DNA of 64,000 bases, taken from Carettochelys insculpta (lineage: Eukaryota; Chordata; Testudines; Carettochelyidae). The position numbers and the translations under genes are program-made. Position 1 is the first letter of the stretch; each line of letters starts with the position of its first letter. The stretch is from positions 96,853,001-96,917,000 of the forward strand of contig NC_134142.1 of the NCBI RefSeq assembly GCF_033958435.1, given 5' to 3'. Of the stretch, positions 12,196 through 24,309 are shown one piece after another. The notes beneath the pieces are model-generated. The model had not been told where the DNA came from. It saw only the letters and a list, made by a program, of their open reading frames with translations, and did not search any database.

Positions 12196-13128
12196 TGTAA
12201 CTTGTAATTTGAAGATATGCTATATATAATTAATTTTTAAGCTATCTGTCTTTTCATAAATAAAATGTAACACTCCTTCAAAGATGGGATGAACCAGAGA
12301 TCACAGCAACTGATGCTTCTCTCCCTCATCCCATCTCTCATTAACTAAATCAATATAATCTCAATTTTTGACCGCTCTATAATTTTAAACTCCTTACCAG
12401 TACCTTGCTTATTCAAGGTTACTTGGTCAGGTATGTCCCCTGCTGGAGTTTTGTCTCTTATTAAGAGCTCAAACATGGTAAAGATGTCTTTATTCATTAC
12501 TGCTTGTGCTATAAAAACCCAGTCTCTATAGTTCAATAAAGTATCTCCATTGCAAACAAAATAATACCAACGTCATGGTTCATTTCGGATTTCATAGCAA
12601 TAAAGTCAGCTAGTCAGCAAACAGAGCAGGGTTGAAAGCTCACTGTGATAACTCACCACATATCTGAGGAACCCGTATTCATAAACCTACTGGACAAAGT
12701 CACAAGTAGACATATCTAACATTGATTTGAAATTACATCTATTACTACATATCACTGGTATTAATTTGCTCATTAAACGACTACACAAATGTATATAACA
12801 TGAAAACGAACATCAAACAACAGCAGCACTTACAAGAAAATACACAATGTTCCTACAAACCTTCCCACTGCACCATTCCCCTGTTTACTCACAAACACCA
12901 ACTATAGAGAAGGAAGTATCTTTTGATATTACTGGCTTATATCTTAGCATACAGACATTTTAAACATTACTATTCCCAGGCCAGTAGATCCATGATCCTT
13001 GACTGGAGAACTACCATAACACAAATAAAAGGCATACTTGTGTCCTAGGCTATTGATTTATTTAAGGGGGAGCGAAAAAAAAAAAGAAAAGAAAGTCCTG
13101 TGGATTGTAAAAAGGTGTTGGAACACAG
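12196..13128. other. METTL15 intron, no gene
   Basis: A minus-strand open frame of 63 codons at 12345-12536 shows no family I recognise. Its surroundings may be part of an old repeat. Nothing else is seen. Confidence 0.4.
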
Positions 13129-13131
13129 TAA

Positions 13132-13484
13132 GGCTGTGTCTACATGGGCACAAATCTTTGAAATAGACATATTTTGAAGATTACTAATGAGGCACTGAAT
13201 TGAATATTCAGTGCCTGGTTAGCATTAGGATGCTTCCAGCCATGAAGCTTCGAAAGCAGCCGCTTTCAAAAGGGCGCAGCTCGGCGCGGCTACACGGGGG
13301 TCCTTTTCAGTGAGCGGGGTCAGTGAGCACAATAAGGAGATTTCGAAAGGTGCAGGGTCCTTTCAAAAAGGACCCCAGTGCAGCTGCGCTGAGCCGCGCA
13401 CTTTCGAAAGTGGTGCTTTCAAAGCGCTGCGGCCGGAAACGTCCTAATGCTATTTTGAAGATTTGTGCCTGTGTAGACACACCC
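13132..13484. mobile_element. Fold-back MITE, GC-rich core, 353 bp
   Basis: The termini are GGCTGTGTCTACAT and TGTGTAGACACACCC. A TAA duplication lies on each side (13129-13131 and 13485-13487). The halves mirror each other through TTCGAAAG, GCGCAGC and TCCTTTTCA blocks. It has the same terminus as its neighbours but a different, CpG-rich interior. Confidence 0.85.
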
Positions 13485-13487
13485 TAA

Positions 13488-16355
13488 GTGAAAGGTGCCA
13501 TAGGAAGGGCCTGCATTTTACTGGGAGCACAATGAAGATTGACTGTTCCACTAAAAACAACCTTAGTAGCAAGTTTGTCACTGGTTAAGACGTAACACAC
13601 ATGGAAAACATTACAGCTGAAAACTTTACTAATATACACATATGAACACAGTTCTATTATTCCTTTGAAACGTGCAGAAGAATTATCCTAAGAGAAGCAT
13701 AATAAGCAGTCAAAAATTATACATCTTTATACTGAAGGCGTTCTAAACATTTACAAGCATAAATTTTGTACTATTAATACTTAACTCAAAAGTACAATCT
13801 TGTTAAAAATGTTGATAAACTTTTCTCTTTCATGAAACATTCACTTTGATAATTTTATAGGCTTTTTAAATTTCATTAAATCAGATACTCTACAGTTAAA
13901 AATAAATTTGTTTTGGTTTTTAATATTTCCTTACAACATGGATATTTGTTATAATACACAAAAACGGGGAAAAACCATGATAAAACCTCCACTAACCTAC
14001 ACTATTTTGTAATTTGCCTCACTAATGCGTCATTGGGGACAGCTATACAATATAAGGACCAATGGTGTAAAGAGTTGCCAACCTGAAGCTAATTATTTCT
14101 GTGAGGGTTTCCATCAAAATCAAGAATGTACTTTCTTCACGTGTCTGCCTCTGTATTTCCCTGTTTCAACCATCATTAGATGTTGAATTAATGACATTTT
14201 ATGATCAAGGATATTTTATATGACAAGCCAAAAAAACCCGAAAATACTGGTGAGCACAGGGTGAAAAATGTTTGCGATCACAAAATATCTAGCTCATGTT
14301 CTGGAATAAAGAGATTGATAAATTTTAGATTAAAAAATTCAAAATTTTGGAATATATACGCAAATAGAAGCAAATGTTTGAAGGTATACCATCAAAAGCC
14401 ACTCTTCTGACAAATATGTAAGGAATGCAAACTGAACTGCGTCCTGCAAGTTTAATGCTTAGTGTAGCCAGGCAGAATTCCCACTTCAGTCAGAGTTATA
14501 CACACTTACACTAGGGCTGAATTTAACTGGACAAATATTTCAGCGGCAGGAAAGGTACTGTGTCTTGGAAATATCACCTAAAATTGAAAATAAATAAAGA
14601 AAGGAAATATATTCTGGCAAGATGCTGTTATTACACTTACAGGCAGAACATACCAAAACTTGTGAAGGAAACAGGTGGACCTTTAATATTTGTAACTACT
14701 TTGTAGATCAATACAGAGTTCGACATAATTATAAAAGTTGATCTAATTAAAAAATAAACAGAAAGAAAAACCACAAGAAAACATTGTGGTCCAGGGATCC
14801 ACATTGCCAATTGGCCAAGGGACTAAGAGTACATGAGATAAGGGACTTGAAGGGGCTCCCCAGAGTCATATAGCTGCATAATAGTTCACCGAAGCATGAC
14901 ATTTAAGGTTTCTACCAAGAGCCAGTTGCCCAATGTTGGTCAATCAATGTGTAATGTATGCATAGGCAGTTCTTGAATTATAAGCATCCAAATTACAAAC
15001 ATCTGCACATTCAAATAAAACCTCACGTGCTGCCTCAGGGGAACATGCAAGAGGGACAGGTGGCAGTGAGTGGTTCAAATGCTGGCCACAGGACTCTGGA
15101 GGAGCAGGGGCTGGGTCACACAGCTAACAGATGGAGAGAGCCAGAGTTTTGAAGGGAAATCGCCAGCTAAGTACCCATATGTGGCTAGTATGTTGGACAC
15201 CATGGATCTACACCCACAGAGGTATAAAACTCTGTCTAGTGGAGAAAAGACTTAGACTCTTGCCAGTACGGCTGATACCTTTTCCACAAATAAATAAAAT
15301 GAGCCCTACCTGCAAGAAACAAAAACGAGGGGCTTTTGCTATGTTGGTCAGAAGTGCTCTGACCAACATAGCTATGTTGACAAAACTTTTATCAATAGAC
15401 CACACATTAGAATAAAAGAAAAAAAAAGCCATGATATATGAGAATAGTACGATTGAATTTACTAAAATAACAAAAAATAAAGTACTAAGAGAACTAGGCT
15501 GATGAATTAACATCTTGAGGAAAAAAAAGAAAATAAGTTTGATGTCTTTGGTTAGTCTATTAATTTCTAAAGGTATCTGTGAGCAATGAAAAAGTGAAAG
15601 TTACATCTCTAACCCTTCTGAAGCTCTCTTCTCCCCAGAATTTTTAAGTTTTTAATTTACAAAATAGCTAATCATCTGTAGCTTATTTCAGGTGAAGGCA
15701 CCCAGAATCATCACACTGCTTAGCTGTTGATGAAATCCCAAAAATCAAAATGTTGCAAACTGAAGCGCAGCCTAACCACTGCAAAAGTAATCACTGAATA
15801 GGTCTGCCTGATTATGGCCCCTTAAAGACAAAATGGGGTGATTAGCTTGTGATTCTGTCAAGAGAAACTACCACAGAAAAAACAAATGGAGAGATGGGTT
15901 TTGAAACTTCAGTCCTATCCCATTCAGCATTTGAATATAACTCAATAGGTAGTCTGACAAAACTTCTTGTGTGATCCATCAGCTCACCTTAAAATGTTTA
16001 TACTTAAAATGATGTGCTGCCTATCATATAATGCCGACTACTTCCTAATTTAATTGCAATATACTGGCAATGCTTAAACATATAATGAAAGAGATACTGG
16101 GGCCACCATCACCCTTTCTTCTGAGCTCCTGGCTACCAGCAGCGCAGAGGTGCTGGGGCTATGAACTATCAACCCTAGATATGCTGAGGCTCAACCTAGA
16201 CACAAACTAAGCACTGTTTTCCGGATCTTATGTTCTTACGATAGCATCAGGTGTGAGTGAGCTAGGCTGCTTCCCATTAATAATGGAAATGGGCCAAATA
16301 TGAATGGGATTAAACATCAGAAAGTCAACATTAAAAAAAATTAATTTTAACCTCA
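13488..16355. other. METTL15 intron with a short perfect palindrome
   Basis: No gene is recognised. At about 15339-15374 the arms GCTATGTTGGTCAG and CTGACCAACATAGC flank a 7-base spacer, likely the core of a small MITE. The segment 14.8-15.2 kb has old SINE-like phrases (for example GGTCACACAGCTAACAG) that are too diverged to bound. Confidence 0.45.
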
Positions 16356-17249
16356 AACTGGAAAGTTGATTTCCTTATTCTTATGCTGCTCCATTTACAT
16401 GCAAAACCTGTATGTTTAATATGTAAAGCCACTCTGCAAGGACATGAATGCAAAGCACCACTTTGAATCGAAGTACAGTAAACTTCAAAGTGACCTATTC
16501 TTCTGTACGTGTTGCAAGATGTAACAAAACTGAAAATCTGAAGTCTTCGCATCACACTTAAATGTCATTCTCACAACATCAGCAACTATACAGGAAAAAA
16601 CAAGAGCCGATTCTCTTTGGACAGCGCTGGTACTGGCTACAACGAAAAAGATTTTCCTGAATGCAGAGCTTGTGAAGGACTTCATGTTGAAAATGCTGGA
16701 GCAGCTTTTTGCCAGAAAGGAAAACAAAGAGGGTGTCGGGGATTTTCATCTCTAGGACATAATCGCCCCTGTGTGTCAAGGAAAACAAGCCTCTGGCTGA
16801 GGTAAAATCTATACAGGGACATGGACAAACTAAAAGCTTATAGGCCGCCATTTTGTGGCCCCACCTACGGCCATTTTGGGGCACTTAGCTTCCCCAGTAA
16901 CTTGAATCCATAAAGTTAGGATCCAAACAACGCCCTCTGATTGGTCGAAGGGAGCGGACTTCCGCCAGCTTCTAGAAACTTCGACCAAGAGAGAGGACCT
17001 AGCTGAAAACCGTGGACAGAATCATGAATATTAAAATTAACTAATGAATCATGCATGAGAACACCAAATAAAAGGCGGCGCAGCACAGCACTCAGTGCCA
17101 GTCTGGGGGGGTTTGTCTGCCTGAGAAGATCACAGAAGCCTTTGCGAAGAGCTCCGGCTGTTCAAAGAGCTTTTGAATCACTACCAGTACTACCCAGTAG
17201 GGTTCGCCCACTGTGGTGATAGTGTACTGGTTTTTACCTTAGCAGCCTT

Positions 17250-17462
17250 GAGGTGGATCGGGCAAGTGGCGAACTGGCCTCATCCCTAGGACGAGGTACT
17301 GCGTACTTGCCTGGTGAAACCCAGGGCCTGCCATCTAAAAGCGGCAAGCGGGCTCTGAGGCGGATCAGCTGGGTGGCGAACTGGCCTTACCCCTAGGGTG
17401 AGGTACTGCGTACCCAGCTGTTGAAGCCCTGACCCTGCCGTCAGCAGCGGCACCCTCGCTCC
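17250..17462. repeat. Two-copy 107-bp tandem repeat inside the LTR
   Basis: Both units share GTGGCGAACTGGCCT, then CCCTAGG and GAGGTACTGCGTAC. Unit 2 starts about 107 bases after unit 1. Each unit also contains a short inverted pair around the GTACTGCGTAC motif. Confidence 0.75.
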
Positions 17463-17802
17463 TGCCACACCACCGCACACAAGCCGCACACCAATCGTTC
17501 TACTGGACTGGGCAGCCAACCGGATTCGACCTACAACCTGGACTGGACATCTTATTCGTCAGACACGTAAAACCAATTAGGCCCACGGCTCAGCTGGGCC
17601 TCATATAAGAACTTATACATCTATCTAGAGACACTGGTAGGCACCAGGACCCCTTACAGGGGAGTGAGGGAACGTAGCCTTCACTGTGCCTTCCTTCGAC
17701 GGGGGGAGGGCAGTGCCTGGGGGCCTGACCCCATACAGCCAGGCCTCTCTAGCCTACGCTATATTACAAGCCACACTTGGTTAAAAGCGTTTTATAATAG
17801 TA

Positions 17803-17895
17803 GTTGCATAGACTGTTTAGTAATAGGTTGTCATTTGTATATACTGTTTAGCAATAGGTTGTTACTTGCATAGACTGTTTAATGATAAAATTGTT
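17803..17895. repeat. Short tandem array inside the LTR
   Basis: Nearly three units of the pattern TGCATAGACTGTTTAGTAAT followed by AGGTTGT are seen, period about 32-33 bp, with small substitutions. Confidence 0.7.
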
Positions 17896-19214
17896 TAAGA
17901 TAAGTAAATAATAAGTACTTCCCTTCTACTGTTCCCTTGTATATTTCTCCCGAGTGGGCAAAAGCCCCAGGAAAGGGCTGGGGTTAGGAGGCCGGCTGCG
18001 GATAAAGGAACCCAGCGGCCTCCACCACTGGCCACTTGAGCCTCGAGTAGCGTTCCTGCCCAGACTCACTACCCTTTCTCCCATTTCCCCTCTAACAACC
18101 ATACTTTTCTTTGAGGACACTGCTGGATTCCAAGATGGATTACGTGTTTATAGTAGTAAGTTAAATATAGTTAATGAACTGGTTTATGTTATTGTTGCTG
18201 TTGTATTTTTGCATGTTGTTATTTGTGTTAATAAATTTCTTGTTAATTATATTCTAAACCGGTGTTGTCTTCTCTCTCTGATTGGGTGCCTGCCTGCTAG
18301 GGGGAGGGTGGACCTTAGGTGGAGTTCCATTGCTCCTTTAAGTGACTGCGTTGCTCCTCCTGCCGGTGGGTGGTAGGATTCCCCTTTCTTCGAGGACCCT
18401 GGGTTCTGGCCCCAGCTCGCCCGCACTTTAATTGGCCACCACGTTGCAGGGAGAAACCACCGGGCGCTGTCAGAGGGCACTGTGACCCAACCATGTGAAA
18501 AAAGTTCCCACCTGATTCCACGGCTGTGGGAAAATTGGAGGTAAATTATGAGAATTGTTTGTCAGCGCTGCTTTCTAAACTTAAAACACACACATCTCTT
18601 GCAGTGGATGAATCAAGCAATTTAAGTGGCACTACTCAGCTATTGCTGTTTCTTAGATTTCATGAAGATGAAATTTTCAAGAAATTTTTTGTCCTCAATA
18701 TCATTAGAAAACAATACAAACAGGGGAGACCACTTCTGAAAACTTTTTGGGAAAAAAAATTGTTTATTCTGCAGAAAGTAAAAACTCGCTTATTACAAAG
18801 CAAGGTCTCTCCAGAAAGGGCTTTTCTACACATCTGGCGGCGATATACACTTCACCACATCATTCAAACCATGTGGTTTGAGGTCTGTGAACTTGAAAAA
18901 CCAGCTATTGTGAAGAGATTGAGCTTGTGTCATTCGCTAATGTCGAGTTTGCAACATCATCTTTTTAAAAGCTCTTTTGAGATGCATTTCAGCTAATATA
19001 GTGACCCACTGCAGCACAACAATGTCCACTGGTTAAGTAGAAGGCATGTGTTAGAGAGGTTCTGTATACTTCAAAAAGATATTCTATATCTTTCAAACCA
19101 CAAAGACCAAAAAGGGCAGTGAGTTCATGACATTTATTAATGATGTCTCCTTAGAATAATCTCAATCTTTCAGGCAGACGTTAACTGGAATGAGGGTGCG
19201 CACTCTCACACTGT

Positions 19215-19611
19215 GGCCGTGTCTAGACTTGGCCAAAATTTCAAAAATTGTCATGCTAATGGCCAAGTCGGAGAATATTCAGCGCCTCATTAGCATGCTG
19301 CTGGCTGCAGCACTTCAAAAGTGCCGCATTTTGCTCACATGCGGCTTGTCTAAATGGGGATACTTTTTGAAAGGACCCTGCAAACTTTGAAAGCAGCTGA
19401 TAGGTATACAGGGATTTCAATGTTCGCAGGCTCCTTTCAAAGAGTATCACCATGTAGACGAGCCGCGTGCAAGGGAAATGTGGCACTTTCGAAGTGCCGC
19501 GGCTGGCAGTATGCTAAGGCACTGAATATTCGTTTTAGTGCCTCATTAGTATTCTCCAGTTTGGCCACGAGCATGGCCATTTCGAAGTTTTTCCCTAGTG
19601 TAGATGCAGCC
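19215..19611. mobile_element. Fold-back MITE, TTCGAA-rich type, 397 bp, inside the hAT relic
   Basis: The termini are GGCCGTGTCTAGAC and GTGTAGATGCAGCC, with TGT duplicated on both sides (19212-19214 and 19612-19614). Mirror-image blocks include GGCCA, GGAGAATATTCAG, GCCTCATTAG and CTTTCAAA. It belongs with the elements at 10338, 50812 and 54716. Confidence 0.85.
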
Positions 19612-20580
19612 TGTGTGTAGTTGATATAGAAGAAACATTGATGAAAGCAATGCAAGAATTCCTAAATGGTCTGATTGAAAATTTTAAACATGGGGTTTGA
19701 AAATTTTAAAATTTAAAAAGATCTGCTTTTATTTGTTCATGATTCAGCCTATTTTGCCTATCTGAAGCAAAGAATATTCTTGATTCACTTGAGGAAGGTG
19801 TCTTTCACTTTGAAATTGTTAGGCTCCAGAACTCAGATGGTTTGAAGGCAAAATTCAAAAGAAGTGGGACTTTGTGATTTTTGGACTCATTACACTGACC
19901 AGTTTCACAATAGCCAGGATCTAGCCATCTATCATTTAGCAACATTCAGATCAACATAGCCTAGATTTGAGGTACCATGAAAATTTAAAAACAAAAAAAG
20001 CAAAAAAACAAAAAAACAAAACAAAACATTGTGACTGATGGACAGATGAGCAACTTCACTAGTACATGTGCCTTGATCAAACCTTCTACAAATCATGCTT
20101 CACAAAGCCTACCAGAGACAATCAGCATTACTGCTCCCATGAGAGAATGCCAGAAACAGGAGGTAATAATGTTGATTTGTAAACTGTTAAAAGACAGACA
20201 TACTAATAATTACGTTGCAATAAAATGTCTTTATGCACTGGCAGCTGAAAGCTTTTTGTTGGTGGCAGGCGGTGTCTGGGGCTGAAGAGGAGGTCAGCTT
20301 TCTGCAAAAATGGCATAAAAATTCCTACATCATCCTGCAGGTAGGTCTCACTGGAGTATCACTGGAAAAGAACTTGGAAGTATACCTGAAATTGGAGTGA
20401 GATAGCCAAAGTACAGAGCTCACCATTGGTGCTGGCTTGCAATTCTAAACATATAAGAAAATATTCTGGTTCCAAATAACATGTACAGCCCAACTGGAAG
20501 TTACTCAGTTTTTAATTATTCTTTGATGAATTCTTACTTCTAAATATTTGACAAAATTAGCTGAGCTCCATAAACTTTCA

Positions 20581-20868
20581 GGGTGCGTCTACACTTGCAT
20601 TCCTCTTTCGAAACAGGTATGCAAATGAGGCATATTGAAATGCAAATGAGATAAATTTGCGTATTTGGTACCTCATTTGCATATTCTGATTTCAAAAGAG
20701 CTTCTTTTGAAAGAAGAGAGCCAGTGTAGACACTGCTCTTTTGAAAGTAAGCCCATCTGCGAAAGAATCCTTCTTCCTTTTATTTAATGGGAAGAAGGAT
20801 TCTTTTGAAGATGGGGCTTACTTTCGAAAGAGCAGTGTCTACACCGGCTTTCTTCTTTCAAAATTAGA
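20581..20868. mobile_element. Fold-back MITE, AAATGAGG type, right end missing
   Basis: It starts GGGTGCGTCTACAC and follows the same order of blocks as the element at 11437 (CCTCTTTCGAAA, GCAAATGAG, GAAGAAGGATTCTTT). It breaks off within the second half at TCTTTCAAAATTAG, where a LINE tail begins. The remainder of the right half is not found on the other side of the LINE. Confidence 0.8.
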
Positions 20869-21805
20869 ATAGTAGTAGGCATCCTTCAGTCTACGTAGAC
20901 TATAGATCGTGCCCTTTGTAGTTCCATTTGGGATCATCATTTGCAGCATCAACCGTGACTGTGAAGGCCCACAAGAGAGTGACAGTCCTTGCTGCATCTG
21001 TTGCATGTGTAATGGGTGTCTGGCAGGTCCTAACTGTGCTTTCTGTGGGCTCGCTTCTCTTCTGCTGGCTGTGTCATCCTCATCTCACCCTTCTGAAGGC
21101 CTTTGTGTGGTTCCTACCTCCATCTGCTGCGATTGTCTGCCAGCTCCTCCCAGATGTCCGGCTCGATGTCCACCTCCCTGAGGTCCATCTTGCAAACATC
21201 TTTGTAGCGCAATTGGGGGCGTCCAGGAGGTCTTTTGCCAGAGGCTAGCTTGCCATACAAGATGTCTTTCGGGATCCTTCCATCACTCATCCTGTGGACG
21301 TGGCCAAGCCAGCGGAGCCGCCACTGCCTGAGGAGAGTGTGCGTGGTTGGGATTCCAGCTTGCTCAAGGACGGTTGTGTTGGGCAGTCTGTCCATCCATG
21401 ATATTCCAAGGATGCACCTGAGGCAGCGCAAGTGGAAGACATTCAGCCTCTTTTCCTGGCGGGCATACAGGGTCCAAGACTCGCTGCCGTAAAGGAGGGT
21501 GCTGAGAATGCAGGCTCTGTAGACTTGCATTTTGGTGTGGGTATACAACTTGTGTTATTCCACACTCTCTTGCTGAGTCTGGACAGAGTTGTGGCTGCTT
21601 TTCCAATCCTCCTATTTAGCTCAGTCTCCAATGACAGGGTGTCAGTGATGGTGGACCTCAGGTAAACGAACTCATGGACAACCTCTAACGTATAGTTGTC
21701 AATGCTGATTGATGGAGATTCATCAACATCCTGACCAAGTACTTTTGTCTTCTTTAGGCCTATGGAAAGCCCGAAGTCCTTGCATGCTTTAAGGTTTTGT
21801 CGAGA
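20869..21805 (-). mobile_element. LINE 3' fragment (non-LTR RT C-terminus), family 2, copy 1
   Basis: On the minus strand it reads LKKTKVLGQDVDESPSISID, ETELNRRIGKAATTLSRLSK, then after a frame change VYRACILSTLLYGSESWTLY, FHLRCLRCILGISW, RWLGHVHRMSDGRIPKDILY and RPPGRPQLRYKDVCK. This is the end of a non-LTR reverse transcriptase with its C-terminal thumb. The 3' tail is a short (CTA)n run preceded by GTCTACGTAGAC. The copy is 5'-truncated and has at least one frameshift. The clade is not assigned. Confidence 0.85.
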
Positions 21806-22148
21806 TCACCCTGTCAACTATACCTTCTGTCGACAGATGCTTGTAGAGTAGATGTAACCTAAGGTAACCTCTGTCAACAGATTGCATCTATACATAACTT
21901 GCTCTGTTGACAGAGAACTGACAGACTGCACTGCCCTCTGGTGCCAGAAAACAGAATGGAAGATCTGCAGAGGGCTGCTCGGCAACTGGTAGCCCCTCTC
22001 TGTCGAAAGAGCTGTCTACGTTGCACGTCTGTCGACAGTAGTTCGTCAAGGAAATTGTTATGCCTCAAAAATTTGAGGCATAATACTACTGAGGCAAATG
22101 CAGAGTTCTGTTGAGAATCTGTCAGACTGTTCTAAGTGTGTAGATGCT
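21806..22148. mobile_element. MITE-like repeat rich in CTGTCGACAG
   Basis: Variants of the palindrome CTGTCGACAG occur at several points in direct and inverted order (about 21831, 21874, 21903 and 22030). A mirror pair ATGCCTCAAA/TTTGAGGCAT lies at about 22061-22081. The right end resembles GTGTGTAGATGC. The left end is cut by, or abuts, the LINE. Boundaries are approximate. Confidence 0.5.
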
Positions 22149-24204
22149 TCCCAGGTTATGGAGACAGAAGGCCAAACCCATGTGATGGAAAAATGTGATT
22201 AAGAAAACCCCAGAGTTTCAATAGCATGGCCAGGTAGAAAAGATAAAAAAAAAAATAAAAACTTAAATGGCATCTATTAGACCACATTTCTCATGTATTA
22301 AATTCAGCCAGTAAATTTTACCCAGTTTAGTTAATATTTTTTCAAAGCTGTTAAATCTAATTACATGTAGTTTATATTTGCACAGTATGATTCAAGCAGA
22401 TCATTATTACAATGTCCAAAATGAAACTAATTTTGGTAAAAAGTTACAACCTCTAAATGACTTCAGTAAGCCACCAGATTTTGTAAATCATATTTAAGGA
22501 AAATCAGCTCAAGGAAAATCAATTCTTTCTCTTTCCTTAAATATAACAAGGGATGTGTACTATTAAAATCTGACATACATTTTACCAAGGATAATTTTAT
22601 AAGAAAGCAAACTTGTTATTTAATATTTAGTGACAGCCAACCAAAAATATACATTTGTTTAAGTCATGGGCAGTCTTCATTTCTAGGCATATATAATTGG
22701 AAACTCTTCTCTAGATGCTAGAGAAGAACTAGGAACCTGAACTAATATTATCAATCGAGGACAAAGTCCGGCAACAAAACCCACATTGAGACCTTTTAAT
22801 GCCACTTATGGGTATTCAGCATATAAGGTAAATGCCACTCATTTTAAAGTCAAAAGAAGAAATAGGTGTTAAGAAACTCCAAAATTCAACTTCTGTACTT
22901 AGATTAGGTTGCCTTACTTTAGGCACACAAATATGTATGTTCTGAACTTTTGATTCAAAAAGAATCAAAATAGTTGATCTCCTTACATCACTTCTGGCTT
23001 GTATTCATAGATTTCTATGGAAACCCCATCAGCCTCGCTGTGGAATTTACCCAGCGTTAGAGATATTCAACCTCCTTTGCAGGTTATTGCAGTCTTACAG
23101 TCGGGGTAAGCCCCCTCGCGGCTATATGAAATTTTGTAAGGTGGGGGCGCAGCACGATCAGCTGCTGGGTCTCAGGCTCTCATGCACCTCAAAAATGTTG
23201 AAATAATGTTTGCATGTATGTGTATACACATTTATTAATAAAGTTTCTAAATGCTACATACTTTTCTGACGTGTCAAAGGGGCTTGTTTGGTTTTTTCCA
23301 TAGGTTTAGATTACATTACAGGTGTGTGCACGCGCACAAGCGACACTTAATTGCAGGGAATGAAAAGCGGGGCCTGCTTTTAAGCGATGGAAATAGTCCT
23401 TAAATGTACCTTAAAAGTGGAATTTTGTACTCAAACTCAGGCAAAATAACCACTGAAGTGAGTTCTCAGGTATTAGTCATTCCACCATTTTAAAAAAAAA
23501 AATAGATAGATAGATAGATAGATATCTATCACAGATCCTGTGAATGTTTGAAGTTACTCACTACCTAACAGATTTGCAAAGCACATGTTCTTCGTGAGGT
23601 GGCTTTATTATACAGAAGTAAATTCTGTTTCTATAACAATTGCCTCAAGTAGTTCTCAGGTTCAGATAATTCTTAAATAATTGCCTTATTAACTTTGGTA
23701 CAGAAAATATTGTATTTTAAACCCCAATGCAAAATTAACAATATATAACATGGTGCCAGTCTTTATAATCAAACATTACTGGCAAAAATGAATGGACTTT
23801 GTACAAATCACCACAAAGTAGTAACCAAAAATAATTTAGCAGAGGTATAGAGGCAACTAAACATGTCTATATTTCGATTAGCAGATGAAGGCAACAAAGT
23901 GGACCCAGAACCCCTAATGCTATTAAAAAGGAGTTAAGAAAGCTGCAGAAGGGTACTTTGTACATAAAGGCTGTAATATAAAAGCAGGGAACTATTTTTC
24001 CCCCCCTCAATTTGTAAGATGATAATTCTAATTTTAATTAGGTTAAGGACTTTCAAGTAAAATGCCATTTACTTTCCAAAAGCTGTAAACACTGTGGTGA
24101 ACACTTGTGGAAAAAGATGTACTGTTAATTGTCTCTGAATAAAGCTCCATATATGGGTATTCTAAGTAAATTTTTTTTTTTTTGAAGAGAGGGAAGGACA
24201 GAGC
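22149..24204. other. METTL15 intron with an ATAG microsatellite
   Basis: AT-rich intron. A tetranucleotide array (ATAG)n lies at about 23502-23523. No gene or nameable repeat was found otherwise. Confidence 0.5.
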
Positions 24205-24205
24205 A

Positions 24206-24309
24206 GGATACAAAGGATGGTCCTTGGCTAAAGCACTAGTCTACAACTCAACAGATGCAGATTCGGTTCCTAACTCTATCAGATTTCCTGTGTGATCTTG
24301 GAGACTTAA
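24206..24309 (+). repeat. tRNA-type SINE, 5' part (split by insertions)
   Basis: It shows pol III-like boxes: GGCTAAAGCACTAGTCT (A-box region) and GATTCGGTTCCTAACTC (B-box region), followed by TCCTGTGTGATCTTGG, the common SINE body phrase. The SINE resumes at about 25073 after a composite insertion. The tRNA-derived head suggests a reptile SINE, but the subfamily is not assigned. Confidence 0.65.

Larger units (their letters stand above)
16798..18520 (+). mobile_element. Probable solo LTR of an endogenous retrovirus, 1723 bp
   Basis: The insert begins TGAGGTAAAATC and ends CTGATTCCA (TG...CA), and lies between TGGC (16794-16797) and CGGC (18521-18524), a 4-bp duplication with one change. Excising it on paper brings the flanking hAT relic back into one frame, which supports these boundaries. 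Promoter-like features are an inverted CCAAT (ATTGG near 16940) and AATAAAAGG near 17067. A polyadenylation-like AATAAA lies near 18230, followed by a GT-rich stretch. No gag, pol or env coding is present. A two-copy repeat of about 107 bp (17250-17462) and a 33-bp array (17803-17895) lie inside. The retroviral class is not assigned; the unusual length recalls long-LTR groups, but this is inference. Confidence 0.65.
16360..19985 (+). pseudogene. hAT-type transposase relic (ZBED/GTF2IRD2-like), split by an LTR and a MITE
   Basis: Pieces of a hAT-family (BED-finger transposase) protein appear in order with frame changes. NAKHHFESKYSKLQSDL (about 16425-16480) resembles the end of a BED zinc finger. 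LVKDFMLKMLEQLF (about 16660-16710) matches the GELVKxCML block, and FISR the LSR block. After the LTR come LSALLSKL and SLAVDESSNLSGTTQLLLFLRF (18535-18665), the hAT catalytic-core region. Tail-like phrases such as LCDFWTHYTDQFHN occur near 19870. Stops and shifts make it non-functional. Similar proteins are known as domesticated genes (GTF2IRD2, ZBED and FAM200 types), but this copy is broken. Interruptions are at 16798-18520 and 19215-19611. Confidence 0.7.

Noticed and set aside
12345..12536. Minus-strand 63-codon frame as a transposase piece
   Set aside because: It looked protein-like but I could not match it to any family, so it is not annotated as a gene.
20581..22148. CRISPR-like array from repeated palindromes
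   Set aside because: The repeats are mirrored arms of MITEs with no regular spacers, in a eukaryotic intron.
24219..24290. tRNA gene
   Set aside because: The A-box and B-box like motifs belong to a SINE; no cloverleaf with intact stems can be drawn.
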